The notes below the pieces were generated by a model. That model searched no databases and was not told the DNA's origin. It saw only the letters and a list, made by a program, of their open reading frames with translations. A program made the position numbers and the translations under genes. Of a stretch of DNA of 64,000 nt, positions 26,298 to 36,442 are shown one piece after another. This stretch comes from Flavobacterium sp. CECT 9288 (lineage in GTDB: Bacteria > Bacteroidota > Bacteroidia > Flavobacteriales > Flavobacteriaceae): the NCBI RefSeq assembly GCF_918731615.1, contig NZ_OU957226.1, forward strand, positions 1,860,001-1,924,000, in the 5' to 3' direction. Position 1 is the first letter of the stretch, and each line of letters opens with the position of its first letter.

Positions 26298-27252
26298 GTT
26301 TATAAAAATTATTGGAGGCTTTTTAGCTATCGCTATTATCGCCATACTGCTGTTTTTTGGTCATCGTGATATTCCATTTATATACTTGAAAACAAAGTAT
26401 ACGAATGAGGCTTCCTCCTTTATTTCAATTGATGGAATGAATGTTCATTATCGTGACGAAGGCAATCAAAAAGATACCATCCCTATTGTCCTTATTCACG
26501 GCACGGCATCCAGTTTGCATACCTTTGATGCGTGGGCGAACCGTTTAAAAATAACCAATCGCGTGATCCGAATGGATTTGCCTGCCTATGGCTTAACCGG
26601 ACCATTTCCTGGTCGCAATTATTCGATTCAACATTACACTGAATTTATCAAAACCTTTTTGGATGCTTTACAAGTTAAGCAATGCATTTTAGCTGGTAAT
26701 TCTCTAGGAGGCGAAATCGCTTGGAATTTTGCAGTAGCTCAACCTAAAATGGTTGAAAAATTGATTTTAATAGATGCAGCAGGATATCGGCAAAATTCTA
26801 AAAGTGTACCTGTTGCTTTTAAAATTGGCCAAACTCCCATTCTAAATAAAATTCTCACGTATATTACGCCGCGTTTTATAGTAAAAGCAAGTGTCGAAAA
26901 CATTTATTTTGACAAATCGAAAGTGACTCCGCCATTAGTTGATCGCTACTATGAACTAACCTTGAGAGAAGGCAATCGTCAAGCATTTGTAGACCGTTTT
27001 ACGATAGAAAAAGACACCTCAGCTTACAAGAACATCAAAACAATCAAGCAGCCTACACTGATACTATGGGGATCTGAAGATTTATTAATTCCATTAGAAA
27101 ATGCCGCGAAATTTCATAGAGATTTGCCTAATAATAGATTATCTATAATACAAAAAACAGGTCATACTCCCATGGAGGAAAGTCCCATCGAAAGTTTAAA
27201 ACCAGTACTTGAGTTCTTGAAAAAAGATCTCAATAGCACTAAAAAATTTTAA
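26281..27252 (+). CDS. alpha/beta-fold hydrolase, membrane anchored
   Basis: The ATG at 26281 (MKYLIKFIKIIGGFLAIAII) gives 323 residues and overlaps the GMC gene by 17 bp; an upstream frame start at 26206 is less likely. One N-terminal membrane segment (about 7-27) precedes the hydrolase fold, with oxyanion IHGTASS, nucleophile Ser141 in GNSLGGE, Asp267 in WGSEDLLIP and His295 in KTGHTPMEE. The pairing with the GMC oxidoreductase suggests joint lipid or ester degradation. Confidence 0.9.
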   Translation: MKYLIKFIKIIGGFLAIAIIAILLFFGHRDIPFIYLKTKYTNEASSFISIDGMNVHYRDEGNQKDTIPIVLIHGTASSLHTFDAWANRLKITNRVIRMDLPAYGLTGPFPGRNYSIQHYTEFIKTFLDALQVKQCILAGNSLGGEIAWNFAVAQPKMVEKLILIDAAGYRQNSKSVPVAFKIGQTPILNKILTYITPRFIVKASVENIYFDKSKVTPPLVDRYYELTLREGNRQAFVDRFTIEKDTSAYKNIKTIKQPTLILWGSEDLLIPLENAAKFHRDLPNNRLSIIQKTGHTPMEESPIESLKPVLEFLKKDLNSTKKF

Positions 27253-27624
27253 AAAGGACTACAAGTTTAGATTATAGTTTAGGATAAACAATTGTGGAAT
27301 AAGAATGTCCATCTGCAAATTCCAATCCTATTTACCAGAAGTCAGCACATTAGGAACTTCCACCTTTAGTATTTACAAAAAGTCAATTTAATTTCATTGT
27401 AAATCAACTGTCTCGATGCCGATAATTCACAAAAACGGAAGTTTTACAGCAATTAAAATTGCTCATTAGCCCCCTTCTTTGTGAGCAAAATAATAGTAAT
27501 TAATTAAAGGATAAATATTAAATTTTCTGAATAAACGCAATTGCAGTTCCCTTGAAAAGAAACAAATTTATTGTAATAGTGAAATGTTTTTTTTTACCTT
27601 TGGTATCTAAAAAAACAGTCCTAT
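27253..27624. other. intergenic region with the promoter of the GNAT gene
   Basis: No gene is seen. TTG at 27571-27573 and TACCTTTG at 27595-27602, spaced by 21 bp, fit the Bacteroidota promoter consensus TTG-(19-21)-TAnnTTTG and lie just upstream of the GNAT start. Confidence 0.45.
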
Positions 27625-28149
27625 ATGATTACCAAAGCTACACTTGAAGACCTTACAGCATTGAATCAATTGATTAATTCAGCCTATCGCGGAGAAACCT
27701 CTAAGAAAGGTTGGACTACCGAAGCTAACATTCTGGAAGGATTGCGTACCACAGAGACTGAATTAAAAGAAACCGTTTTAAATACAAAAAATACACTACT
27801 AAAATTTAGTAGTAACGATGAAATTGTAGGTTGCGTTTTACTAGTTGACAAAACCGATCACTTGTACTTAGGCATGTTGACCGTTGCACCACATTTGCAA
27901 AATGTAGGTGTTGGAAAAAAATTATTGCAGCAAGCTGAAATTCATGCTTTGGAACTAGGTTTGCCAAAAATTGTCATGACCGTAATTACGGTACGTGAAG
28001 AATTAATTGCTTGGTACCTTCGTAATGGTTATGAGGACACTGGCGCGAGAGAACCGTTTCCGTCAAGTGAAGTACATATTCCTATTGCTAATGAACCTTT
28101 AGAATTTATGGTACTTAGCAAAGCTATAAACACACCCGAAACACTTTAA
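27625..28149 (+). CDS. GNAT family N-acetyltransferase
   Basis: 174 residues with the GNAT fold: motif A LTVAPHLQNVGVGKKLLQQAE (about residues 90-110) holds the acetyl-CoA pyrophosphate loop, followed by VREELIAWYLRNGYEDTGAREPF. The acceptor substrate cannot be told from sequence. It is a single gene with its own promoter, and the next genes lie on the other strand. Confidence 0.9.
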   Translation: MITKATLEDLTALNQLINSAYRGETSKKGWTTEANILEGLRTTETELKETVLNTKNTLLKFSSNDEIVGCVLLVDKTDHLYLGMLTVAPHLQNVGVGKKLLQQAEIHALELGLPKIVMTVITVREELIAWYLRNGYEDTGAREPFPSSEVHIPIANEPLEFMVLSKAINTPETL

Positions 28150-28207
28150 AGTGTAAATACCCTTTTGAATTAAAGCATTTAAAAGGATATTTTTGAATAC
28201 CAAGATG

Positions 28208-28591
28208 CTACGACACTAAGTCTTCAAAAAGGCGTTGAGTTGTATGGTCTAAATTGTCACATAATCCTGGATGTGGTCTTGAAGTTTGAATGGCTGAACT
28301 ACGAAGCGCCGTTAACCATCGAAATCGCGAAGGGAGATCAAATTGTCCAATTGGCCCAGCATCTTTTTCACCATGAGCTACTTTTGCAAAAGCTTGAATG
28401 TTTAATTTCAATTGTTCTATGTCTAAGTCTTTCGAAAAAAGACGGAGTTTACCCTCATTAATTTCGAATAAAACTTTTATAAATTTTGCTCTTTTACAAA
28501 AAAGAATAACCCCAACATTAAGGAATTCTTCGCGCTCTACCCTAGGCACAACACGAATAACGGCATACTCATATAAGTGTTGCTCTTGCAT
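28208..28591 (-). CDS. DUF3037 family protein, partner of HipA-like kinase
   Basis: 127 residues. YEYAVIRVVPRVEREEFLNVGVILFCKRAKFI (about 8-40) and FRWLTALRSSAIQTSRPHPGLC (about 90-112) are the DUF3037 signatures. The gene starts inside the end of the HipA-like kinase gene (23-bp overlap), so the two are translationally coupled. DUF3037 proteins of unknown function are commonly found beside such kinases. Confidence 0.88.
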   Translation of the reverse strand: MQEQHLYEYAVIRVVPRVEREEFLNVGVILFCKRAKFIKVLFEINEGKLRLFSKDLDIEQLKLNIQAFAKVAHGEKDAGPIGQFDLPSRFRWLTALRSSAIQTSRPHPGLCDNLDHTTQRLFEDLVS

Positions 28592-29363
28592 TTTGTGCTT
28601 CTGTTATAAAAATTTCGGAATGATCTAAACGAGTACTTAAAAATTGAAAATAAACTTCCCTTATGGCTTCGGGCTGTTCCTGAGTTTCTTCCCAATGAAG
28701 CCAAACATCAGGTATAAGATTGACAATGTTTCTAATAACTTCTGTTGAAAGAATAGATTTGAATTCAAGATTTGTTTCTTGTAACAAAGAAGCCTGAGGC
28801 AACAAAACATGATCTTTTATCAAGGCAAAAGGACTTTTTGCATGTTTCTCCCAATTGCTCCAAGAGTGATGAAAATAAAAACTTGCTCCATGATCAATTA
28901 GCCATAATTCTTTATGCCAAATGAGCATATTGGTATTCCTAAATGTTCTATCCACATTAGTAATAAAAGCATCTAACCAAACTATTTGTGAAGCTAGTTT
29001 AGCGTCAACCGCAGTTACTACAGGATCAAAATTAATAGCTCCAGATAAATAATGCAAGGCTAAATTAAGTCCTTGACTGCCTTGTAATAAATCTTGAATT
29101 TCTTCATCAGCTTCACTACGCCCAAAAGCTTCGTCTAGATTTGCAAATACTAATTCGGGCATTTTCAAGTTCAAAACTCTGGCAATCTCACCCCCTATCA
29201 ATTCTGCAATTAAGGCTTTTACGCCATGGCCCGCTCCTTTAAACTTTAAAACATATTTAAAATCATCATCAGCCTCAGCGAGCGCTGGTAAAGAACCGCC
29301 TTCCCGCAGCGGAGTTATGTATCGTGTAACATTTACGGTCCTGAGATGGGGTTGTTTTTCCAT
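28569..29363 (-). CDS. HipA-like kinase family protein
   Basis: The start MEKQPHLRTVNVTRYI (29363) is preferred over an upstream in-frame ATG at 29399 because the family starts here; 264 residues. The fold is HipA-related: ATP-binding YVLKFKGAGHGVKALIAELIGGEIARVL, then the active-site stretch WLDAFITNVDRTFRNTNML and the metal-binding IDHGASFYF. It is shorter than classical HipA and lacks a HipB partner; its partner here is the DUF3037 protein. Its target is unknown. Confidence 0.85.
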   Translation of the reverse strand: MEKQPHLRTVNVTRYITPLREGGSLPALAEADDDFKYVLKFKGAGHGVKALIAELIGGEIARVLNLKMPELVFANLDEAFGRSEADEEIQDLLQGSQGLNLALHYLSGAINFDPVVTAVDAKLASQIVWLDAFITNVDRTFRNTNMLIWHKELWLIDHGASFYFHHSWSNWEKHAKSPFALIKDHVLLPQASLLQETNLEFKSILSTEVIRNIVNLIPDVWLHWEETQEQPEAIREVYFQFLSTRLDHSEIFITEAQNARATLI

Positions 29364-29429
29364 AATTGAATTGGATAAAGCAATTTTGCTATGGTGCAAA
29401 CTTACAAATTAAGAAATGAATTTACTGTC

Positions 29430-30293
29430 TCAATTTATTTTGTGTTCCTTTTCTAAACTCAAAAAAGCTTTGCCAATGTGGGCAATAATATCTGAAGCTA
29501 TGAAAGACTGATAACCTGTTTCTGGCAAAGCAATATCGGCCGTTAAACCATGAAGATAAACACCTATCAAAGCTGCATGAAGAGGAGGATATGACTGTGC
29601 TAATAAACTAGTTATCATCCCTGTTAACACATCTCCACTCCCAGCTGTGGCTAGGGCAGCATTTCCTGTGGTATTCTCATAAATTGTGTCTCCATCAATA
29701 ACACGTGTAGGAGCGCCTTTCATCACAATAATAATTTGATGTTCTTTAGAGAAAGAAATACTTTTATTTAGCTTGTCTTTTTCGGAAATCCAACTACCAA
29801 TCAATGACTGTAATTCTTTTGGGTGTGGAGTAATGATTGTTTTGGGTGCTAGATGGATCAATAATTTTTTAAACTTTGAAATAATATTCAAGGCATCAGC
29901 ATCAATAACCATGGGGATTTTATACGTTTTTAAAAACAGTTGTAAAGCATTATGTGATTTATCCGATTGACCTAATCCAGGACCTATACCAACAGCTTGT
30001 GGTTTAAAATCAAAATCAATATCTGATATCACTTCTTCCTCTAGATCTGTTAAAACCATAACCTCAGGATTTGAAGTTTGTATACTGGTATATCCGCATT
30101 TAGGAATAAAAACGGTTACCAATCCGCAACCAGTCTTTAAACAAGCCTTTGAAGCTAAACTTATGGAGCCAATTTTTCCATAACTTCCACCTATAATCAG
30201 TGCATGTCCCTGAATTCCTTTATGCGTAAATTGATCGATTTCTTTATAAATCTTTAGTATTTCAGAATGAGTAATAGGTATCAATTTTGGCAT
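29430..30293 (-). CDS. nnrD: ADP-dependent NAD(P)H-hydrate dehydratase
   Basis: 287 residues of the ribokinase-like YjeF_C fold. [32 protein letters not shown] at the N-terminus, [26 protein letters not shown], and the nucleotide site [17 protein letters not shown]. It repairs hydrated NAD(P)H, using ADP. In many bacteria it is fused to the NnrE epimerase; here only the dehydratase part is present. Confidence 0.93.
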   Translation of the reverse strand: MPKLIPITHSEILKIYKEIDQFTHKGIQGHALIIGGSYGKIGSISLASKACLKTGCGLVTVFIPKCGYTSIQTSNPEVMVLTDLEEEVISDIDFDFKPQAVGIGPGLGQSDKSHNALQLFLKTYKIPMVIDADALNIISKFKKLLIHLAPKTIITPHPKELQSLIGSWISEKDKLNKSISFSKEHQIIIVMKGAPTRVIDGDTIYENTTGNAALATAGSGDVLTGMITSLLAQSYPPLHAALIGVYLHGLTADIALPETGYQSFIASDIIAHIGKAFLSLEKEHKIN

Positions 30294-30522
30294 TATTTTT
30301 TTTTAAAAATACAATAATTAATTTTAAATCTGAAATCAATATAATAATTAGATCTTTAAAATAAATATCAAAAAATCGAAATTAAGTTAATAGTTCTAAT
30401 TTTATATAATTTATCAAAAAAAATATAATTTCTTAATACAACACAAATGCAATTTGTCATAACAATCGATTATTTGTTACACATTTCAAAAAGAAAAATA
30501 TAATTCAAGTTAATAAAGACCA

Positions 30523-30623
30523 TAGCCCTGATAGCAGCGGCATCCTTTATTTGCGGGGTACAGCCATAAAAATGGCTGTACCCCGCAAATAAAGATATAG
30601 CGAATAGCAAGAAATGGCTCCTT
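30523..30623. repeat. flavobacterial REP-like element with a perfect 22-bp inverted repeat
   Basis: The core is a perfect inverted repeat, left arm 30546-30567 and right arm 30572-30593, around a 4-base AAAA loop. Outside it lie TAGCCCTGATAGCAGCGG on the left and ATATAGCGAATAGCAAG on the right, the skeleton of a repeat common in flavobacteria. The flanking genes diverge, so it cannot end either of them. The surrounding gap 30294-30744 holds no gene. Confidence 0.65.
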
Positions 30624-30744
30624 AAAATTATTTTTTTAAGCAAACTAAAAAATACCGAAAACGTTTGAAACTTTGCTCCTACAGCCTTTGTAAGCCAAAA
30701 TAAAATCAATAAATTAGCCACTTCAAATTTTATATCAAAACACC

Positions 30745-31827
30745 ATGAAAAATACTGCGCTAACGCACATACACGAGAGTTTGGGAGCAAAAATGCTACC
30801 GTTTGCTGGATACAACATGCCTATTTCATACGAAGGAGTTAATGCAGAACATGAAACGGTTCGTAATGCAGTAGGAGTTTTTGATGTTTCTCACATGGGA
30901 GAATTCTTGCTTACAGGACCAAATGCATTGGCTTTGATACAAAAAGTAACCTCAAATGATGCATCGACTTTAACGATTGGCAAAGCACAATATTCATGTT
31001 TGCCAAATCAAGACGGCGGTATTGTAGATGATTTGCTAGTTTATAAAATGAAAGAAGAGCAATATTTACTGGTTGTTAACGCCTCGAATATTGAAAAAGA
31101 TTGGAACTGGATTTCAGCCCAAAATGATTTGGGTGTAGATATGAAAAATATTTCTGAAGATTATTCACTTTTGGCTATTCAAGGACCAAAAGCGGTTCAA
31201 GCCATGCAATCTTTAACTTCAAAAGATTTATCAGCCATTGCGTATTACCATTTTGAGGTAGGTGATTTTGCTGGAATTGAAAACGTAATTATATCTGCAA
31301 CGGGATATACTGGATCAGGAGGTTTTGAAATTTATTGTAAAAATGAAGAGGTAGAACAAATTTGGAATAAAGTTTTTGAAGCAGGTGCTCCTTTTGGCAT
31401 TAAACCTATAGGTCTTGCTGCTCGTGATACTTTACGTTTAGAGATGGGTTTTTGCTTATACGGCAATGATATCAATGATACCACATCTCCGTTAGAAGCT
31501 GGTTTGGGTTGGATTACTAAATTCACTAAGGATTTTACAAATGCCGAGAACTTAAAGAAACAAAAAGAAACTGGAGTAACTAAAAAGTTAGTTGCATTTG
31601 AAATGCAAGAGCGCGCAGTGCCAAGACATGATTACGAAATTGTAGATGCATCAGGAAGTGTGATTGGGATTGTGACCTCTGGAACCATGTCTCCGTCAAT
31701 GAACAAAGGAATTGGAATGGGTTTTGTTACAGTTGCCAATAGCGCACTTGATAGTGAAATTTTTATTCGTATTAGAAAAAATGATGTATTAGCTAAGGTG
31801 GTAAAATTGCCTTTTTATAAGAAATAA
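30745..31827 (+). CDS. gcvT: glycine cleavage system aminomethyltransferase (T protein)
   Basis: 360 residues, normal family length. Key stretches: [20 protein letters not shown] near the start, [18 protein letters not shown], the folate-binding core [15 protein letters not shown] and [13 protein letters not shown], and the C-terminal [18 protein letters not shown]. It transfers the methylene group from the H-protein-bound intermediate to tetrahydrofolate. The other glycine cleavage genes are not in the window. Confidence 0.95.
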   Translation: MKNTALTHIHESLGAKMLPFAGYNMPISYEGVNAEHETVRNAVGVFDVSHMGEFLLTGPNALALIQKVTSNDASTLTIGKAQYSCLPNQDGGIVDDLLVYKMKEEQYLLVVNASNIEKDWNWISAQNDLGVDMKNISEDYSLLAIQGPKAVQAMQSLTSKDLSAIAYYHFEVGDFAGIENVIISATGYTGSGGFEIYCKNEEVEQIWNKVFEAGAPFGIKPIGLAARDTLRLEMGFCLYGNDINDTTSPLEAGLGWITKFTKDFTNAENLKKQKETGVTKKLVAFEMQERAVPRHDYEIVDASGSVIGIVTSGTMSPSMNKGIGMGFVTVANSALDSEIFIRIRKNDVLAKVVKLPFYKK

Positions 31828-31885
31828 AATGATTTTTAAACCTGCATAATTATTGTATTTTTGCAGTTCAAAATAACAAATAGTA

Positions 31886-32596
31886 ATGGGAAGAGCGTTT
31901 GAATTTAGAAAAGGAAGAAAAATGAAACGTTGGTCAGCAATGGCCAAAGCATTTACCAGAATAGGTAAGGATATTGTAATGGCTGTTAAAGAAGGTGGTC
32001 CCAATCCTGAGGCCAACTCGAGACTAAGAGCCGTAATCCAAAACTCTAAGGCAGTAAATATGCCTAAAGAAAATGTGGAGCGTGCTATAAAAAAAGCGAC
32101 TGACAAAGATACAGCAAATTACAAGGAACAATTGTTTGAAGGCTATGCTCCGCACGGTATTGCAATTTTAATTGAAACTGCTACTGATAATAACAATAGA
32201 ACTGTTGCTAACATTAGAAGTTATTTCAACAAATGCAATGGTACTATGGGTACTCAAGGGTCTGTTGAGTTTATGTTTGATCATACTTGTAATTTTAGAA
32301 TTCCAAATAACAATCAAGATATAGAAGAACTTGAGTTAGAGTTTATCGACTTTGGTGCCGAAGAAATTTTTGCTGATGAAGATGGAATTTTAATTTATGC
32401 TCCTTTTGGTAGTTTTGGAACCATTCAAAAAGAACTTGAAAGTCGAGGCATTGAAATTTTATCATCAGGTTTTGAACGTATCCCTCAAATTACAAAAAAG
32501 CTAACCGAAGCAGAAATGGCTGATGTTGAAAAATTAATTGAAAAAATTGAAGAGGATGATGACGTGATGAACGTGTATCATACTATGGAAGAATAA
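31886..32596 (+). CDS. yebC: YebC/PmpR family transcription or translation factor
   Basis: 236 residues. MGRAFEFRKGRKMKRWSAMAKAFTRIGKDI is the typical start and FEGYAPHGIAILIETATDNNNRTVANIR the family core. Members act as DNA-binding regulators or help ribosomes through proline stretches. TATTTTTG at 31856-31863 could be the -7 element. A terminator follows the gene. Confidence 0.95.
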   Translation: MGRAFEFRKGRKMKRWSAMAKAFTRIGKDIVMAVKEGGPNPEANSRLRAVIQNSKAVNMPKENVERAIKKATDKDTANYKEQLFEGYAPHGIAILIETATDNNNRTVANIRSYFNKCNGTMGTQGSVEFMFDHTCNFRIPNNNQDIEELELEFIDFGAEEIFADEDGILIYAPFGSFGTIQKELESRGIEILSSGFERIPQITKKLTEAEMADVEKLIEKIEEDDDVMNVYHTMEE

Positions 32597-32615
32597 TTCC
32601 TTTCTTAAAAACCTA

Positions 32616-32646
32616 AAAACTCTTGAGTAATCAGGAGTTTTTTTTT
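32616..32646 (+). terminator. terminator after yebC
   Basis: AAAACTC pairs with GAGTTTT, with an inner TGA/TCA pair, followed by a run of T. Confidence 0.75.
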
Positions 32647-32681
32647 GTCTATGCACAACATTAATAATTTAAAAACATAGC

Positions 32682-32712
32682 AAAAAAAACTCCAGAAAAA
32701 TTCTGGAGTTTT
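32682..32712 (-). terminator. terminator after the cysteine synthase-like gene
   Basis: ACTCCAGAA-AAA-TTCTGGAGT with an A run before it, which is a T run on the minus strand. Confidence 0.8.
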
Positions 32713-32735
32713 ATATGATAATATAGTAAGATAAT

Positions 32736-33776
32736 CTATTTTATGAATTCAATTTTTTGAACTTCTTCTTCATTGATACTATCAAAAAATCCTTGCTCAT
32801 TCATCCAGTCATCACTAAAAACTTTACTCATATATCGAGATCCATGATCTGGAAAAATAGCTATTACATTACTATTTTCGTCAAACTCTCCCTCTTCTGC
32901 GTATTGCTTAATTGCTTGCATTACTGCTCCAGAAGTATATCCCACAAATAAACCTTCTTTTTTAGTAATTTCTCTGGCAGTGTGAGCACTTTCCTCATCT
33001 GTCACCTTCATGAACTTATCTATAATATCAAAGTCGGTTGCAGATGGAATTAGATTTTTACCTAATCCTTCAATTCTGTATGGATAAATTTCTTCGTTAT
33101 CAAACTCTCTAGTTTCATGGTATTTTTTCAACACTGAACCAAAAGCATCAACACCTAAAATTTTAATATTAGGATTTTGCTCTTTTAGGTATTTTGCAGT
33201 TCCCGAAATAGTACCACCAGTTCCACTACATGCTACAAGATGTGTAATGGCGCCATTAGTTTGTTTCCAAATTTCTGGACCTGTAGAATTGTAATGTGCA
33301 TCAATATTCAACTGATTGAAGTATTGGTTAATATAAACCGAACCCTTGGTTTCTTCATGTAAACGCTTGGCTACGTTATAGTAGGAACGTTCATCATCTG
33401 CAGATACGTGAGCTGGACAAACATAAACCTTTGCACCTAAGCTACGCAACATATCAATTTTATCTTTTGATGACTTTGAGCTTACTGCTAGTATACAATT
33501 GTACCCTTTGATAATACTTACCATAGCCAAACTAAACCCAGTATTACCAGATGTAGTTTCAATTATAGTATCACCAGGTGATAAAATGCCTCTTTTTTCA
33601 GCTTCTTCAATAATATATAATGCAATTCTATCTTTAGAGGAATGTCCTGGATTAAAAGCTTCTACTTTTGCGTAAAAATTTCCAACTAAATCTTCAGTAA
33701 CTTTATTTAGCTTAATAAGTGGAGTATTACCTATTAATTCTAAGACATTATTATAAGCAGATATCTCTTTTTTCAT
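32736..33776 (-). CDS. PLP-dependent cysteine synthase/cystathionine beta-synthase-like enzyme
   Basis: 346 residues of the fold-II PLP family. The cofactor lysine is Lys48 in [17 protein letters not shown] binds the substrate carboxylate and [13 protein letters not shown] the phosphate. It lacks CBS pairs at the C-terminus. It makes cysteine or condenses serine with homocysteine; the exact substrate cannot be decided from sequence. It is a single gene with its own terminator. Confidence 0.9.
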   Translation of the reverse strand: MKKEISAYNNVLELIGNTPLIKLNKVTEDLVGNFYAKVEAFNPGHSSKDRIALYIIEEAEKRGILSPGDTIIETTSGNTGFSLAMVSIIKGYNCILAVSSKSSKDKIDMLRSLGAKVYVCPAHVSADDERSYYNVAKRLHEETKGSVYINQYFNQLNIDAHYNSTGPEIWKQTNGAITHLVACSGTGGTISGTAKYLKEQNPNIKILGVDAFGSVLKKYHETREFDNEEIYPYRIEGLGKNLIPSATDFDIIDKFMKVTDEESAHTAREITKKEGLFVGYTSGAVMQAIKQYAEEGEFDENSNVIAIFPDHGSRYMSKVFSDDWMNEQGFFDSINEEEVQKIEFIK

Positions 33777-33846
33777 AAAAAAATAGTTAGTCGCAGCAAA
33801 TTTTAATTCAACTACGAACAGTGCAAATTTAACAAAAATATTCTAA

Positions 33847-35982
33847 TTAGTTTTTAATTTTTTCTAAATCTAATAAAAAACTATACTCTTTTGCTAATTC
33901 CTTTAAAGCCTCAAACCTACCTGAAGCCCCGCCATGCCCTGCATCCATGTTTGTATTTAAATACAACACCGTATCGTTAGTTTTTAGCGTACGTAGCTTT
34001 GCAACCCACTTTGCTGGCTCCCAATATTGTACTTGTGAGTCATGCAAGCCTGTAGAAACATACATATTAGGATATTTTTGTGCTTTTACGTTATCATAAG
34101 GAGAATAAGACAACATGTATTTGTAATATTTTTTTTCATTTGGATTACCCCATTCGTCATATTCACCCGTTGTTAAAGGAATGGTATCATCAAGCATAGT
34201 TGAAATAACATCTACAAATGGCACTTGAGCAATCACTCCATGGTATAATTCTGGCGCCATATTTACTACTGCTCCCATCAACAATCCACCTGCTGATCCG
34301 CCTTCGGCATACAAATGTTGTGGAGAAGTGTATTTTTCTTGTATTAAATACTTGGAACAATCAATAAAATCGGTAAAAGTATTTTTCTTTTTAAGCAATT
34401 TCCCGTCTTCGTACCATTGTCTTCCTAAATCTTCGCCACCACGAATGTGCGCAATGGCAAAAACAAAACCTCTATCTAAAATAGATAAACGTGTTGATGA
34501 AAAGTAAGTATCCATAGTCACGCCATAAGAACCATACGCATAAAGTAACACCGGATTAGTACCATCCTTTTTCAAACCTTTTTTATAAACCATTGAAATG
34601 GGTACCTTAGTCCCATCAGTTGCTGTGGCCCAAACACGCTCCTCCGTGTAATTGTTTTTATCAAATTTTCCACCTAGAACTTGTTGCTCCTTCTTAACCT
34701 CTTTTTCTTTGGTCTTCATATTAAAGTCAATTACAGAAGATGGTGTTGCCAAGGATTGATAGCTGTAACGCAAAATATCAGTATCAAAATCTACATTTGT
34801 AGTAGTGTAGGCATTGTAAGTTTCACTACCAAAAGGCAGATAATATTCTCCCTCACCACTCCACGGCTTGATGCGAATGTGGTTTAAACCATTAGAACGT
34901 TCTTCAACTACTAAATAATTTCTAAAAATTTCAATATCTTCCAGCAAAACATCATCTCTATGCGCAATGACATCGACCCAATTCACTTTTGCAGTAGCAC
35001 TTTCTGGGGTTTTCATCAACTTGAAATTTGTTGCTTTGTCTTTATTGGTTAAAATATAAAACGAATCTCCAAAATGTGAAATACTATACTCTAAACCACG
35101 AACTCTAGGTTGAAAAACCTTAAATTCAGCATCAGGAGTGTCTGAATTTAAGATTCTATACTCGGTAGTCAAGGTACTCCCCGATCCTATTACAATATAT
35201 TTTTTTGATTTTTCTTTCCCAACGGATACGTTAAAAGTATCGTCTTTTTCAAAAAACACCAGTACATCTTGATCCGAACTTGTATTTAATTTATGCTTGA
35301 ATACTTTATCAGAACGCAGTGTAACTTCATCTTGTTTGGTATAAAAAATCGTTTTATTGTCATTGGCCCACACAGAACTACCAGTTGCATTTTCTATTTT
35401 ATCAGAAAGGATTTCACCTGTTTCTAAATTTTTTACTTGAATGGTATAAATACGTCTTCCAATGGTATCAACACCAAAACTAGCAAACTTGTTATCTGGA
35501 CTTACACTTAATCCACCCAATTGAAAATAAGAATGCCCTTTAGCTAAATCATTACAGTTAAAAAGAATTTCTTCGGCAGCAGTTAAACTTCCTTTTTTTC
35601 TAGAGTAAATAGGATAATCTTTTCCTGTTTCAAAACGAGTAATGTAGTAATATCCATTATATAAGTAAGGTACTGATTCATCATCTTCCTTAATACGAGA
35701 TTTCATTTCCTCATACAATTCTTTCTGAAAACCCTTGGTATCCGCAGTCATAGCTTCGTAGTAACTGTTTTCTTTATTTAAGTAATCAATAACCTCTGGA
35801 TTTTCTCTTTTGTTTAACCAAAAATAATTATCCACACGAGTATCTCCGTGTTTCTCTAAAACGGTTGGAATTATTTTTGCTAAAGGTGCTTTTATATTTT
35901 CGGACATTTGCTGTGCGTTTATTTTTGTTATTGAAAGTGCAAAAATAAGACAAAGACAACTTAGTAAAGCTTTATTTTTCAT
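33847..35982 (-). CDS. S9A prolyl oligopeptidase / oligopeptidase B-like, secreted
   Basis: The start at 35982 (MKNKALLSCLCLIFALSITKINAQQ) gives a signal peptide and 711 residues; an ATG 24 bases upstream would spoil it. The N-terminal seven-bladed propeller part is followed by the catalytic domain, with nucleophile Ser in AEGGSAGGLLMG and the His in DAGHGGASGRFE. It cleaves short peptides after basic or proline residues. The signal peptide places it in the periplasm. Confidence 0.92.
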   Translation of the reverse strand: MKNKALLSCLCLIFALSITKINAQQMSENIKAPLAKIIPTVLEKHGDTRVDNYFWLNKRENPEVIDYLNKENSYYEAMTADTKGFQKELYEEMKSRIKEDDESVPYLYNGYYYITRFETGKDYPIYSRKKGSLTAAEEILFNCNDLAKGHSYFQLGGLSVSPDNKFASFGVDTIGRRIYTIQVKNLETGEILSDKIENATGSSVWANDNKTIFYTKQDEVTLRSDKVFKHKLNTSSDQDVLVFFEKDDTFNVSVGKEKSKKYIVIGSGSTLTTEYRILNSDTPDAEFKVFQPRVRGLEYSISHFGDSFYILTNKDKATNFKLMKTPESATAKVNWVDVIAHRDDVLLEDIEIFRNYLVVEERSNGLNHIRIKPWSGEGEYYLPFGSETYNAYTTTNVDFDTDILRYSYQSLATPSSVIDFNMKTKEKEVKKEQQVLGGKFDKNNYTEERVWATATDGTKVPISMVYKKGLKKDGTNPVLLYAYGSYGVTMDTYFSSTRLSILDRGFVFAIAHIRGGEDLGRQWYEDGKLLKKKNTFTDFIDCSKYLIQEKYTSPQHLYAEGGSAGGLLMGAVVNMAPELYHGVIAQVPFVDVISTMLDDTIPLTTGEYDEWGNPNEKKYYKYMLSYSPYDNVKAQKYPNMYVSTGLHDSQVQYWEPAKWVAKLRTLKTNDTVLYLNTNMDAGHGGASGRFEALKELAKEYSFLLDLEKIKN

Positions 35983-35992
35983 GATTCTTTTA

Positions 35993-36022
35993 TTGAATTG
36001 AAACACTAATGTAGTAATTTTG
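35993..36022 (+). promoter_or_regulatory. promoter of ybaB
   Basis: TTG at 35993-35995, a 19-bp spacer and TAATTTTG at 36015-36022 fit the Bacteroidota -33/-7 consensus exactly. Confidence 0.6.
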
Positions 36023-36048
36023 TATTTAAAACTTAAAATAATTTCAAC

Positions 36049-36369
36049 ATGGATTTAATGGGCATGATGGGTAAATTAAAAGAAACCCAACAAAAAATAG
36101 AAGATACTAAGAAAAGATTAGATACTATTCTTATTGATGAACAAAGCACTGATGGCTTATTAAAAGTAACTCTAACTGCTAATAGAGCTTTAAAATCAAT
36201 ACAAATTGACAACGCTTTACTTGAAGATAAAGAACAATTAGAAGATTATTTAATTTTAGTTTTAAATAAAGCCATTGAAAAGGCTACAAAAACAAACGAA
36301 GCTGAACTTGATGCAGTAGCAAAAATGGACATGCCAATGATTCCTGGAATGGATAATTTGTTTAAGTAA
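36049..36369 (+). CDS. ybaB: YbaB/EbfC family nucleoid-associated protein
   Basis: 106 residues, usual length. [20 protein letters not shown] is the N-terminal helix, [21 protein letters not shown] the strand region, and [13 protein letters not shown] the typical end. It binds DNA as a dimer. It diverges from the oligopeptidase gene and has its own promoter. Confidence 0.93.
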   Translation: MDLMGMMGKLKETQQKIEDTKKRLDTILIDEQSTDGLLKVTLTANRALKSIQIDNALLEDKEQLEDYLILVLNKAIEKATKTNEAELDAVAKMDMPMIPGMDNLFK

Positions 36370-36388
36370 TCAGTAATTATGAGTTTAT

Positions 36389-36425
36389 GAATTATGAGTT
36401 TTTAAATTGTCAAAACTCATAATTC
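36389..36425. terminator. bidirectional terminator hairpin between ybaB and ltaE
   Basis: GAATTATGAGTTTT and AAAACTCATAATTC form a perfect 14-bp stem with a 9-base loop between convergent genes. A partial direct repeat of the left arm stands just before it. Confidence 0.65.
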
Positions 36426-36442
36426 AAAACTTATACTTTAAT

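Noticed and set aside
30546..30593. Perfect hairpin as a transcription terminator
   Set aside because: Both flanking genes are transcribed away from it and there is no T run on either side.
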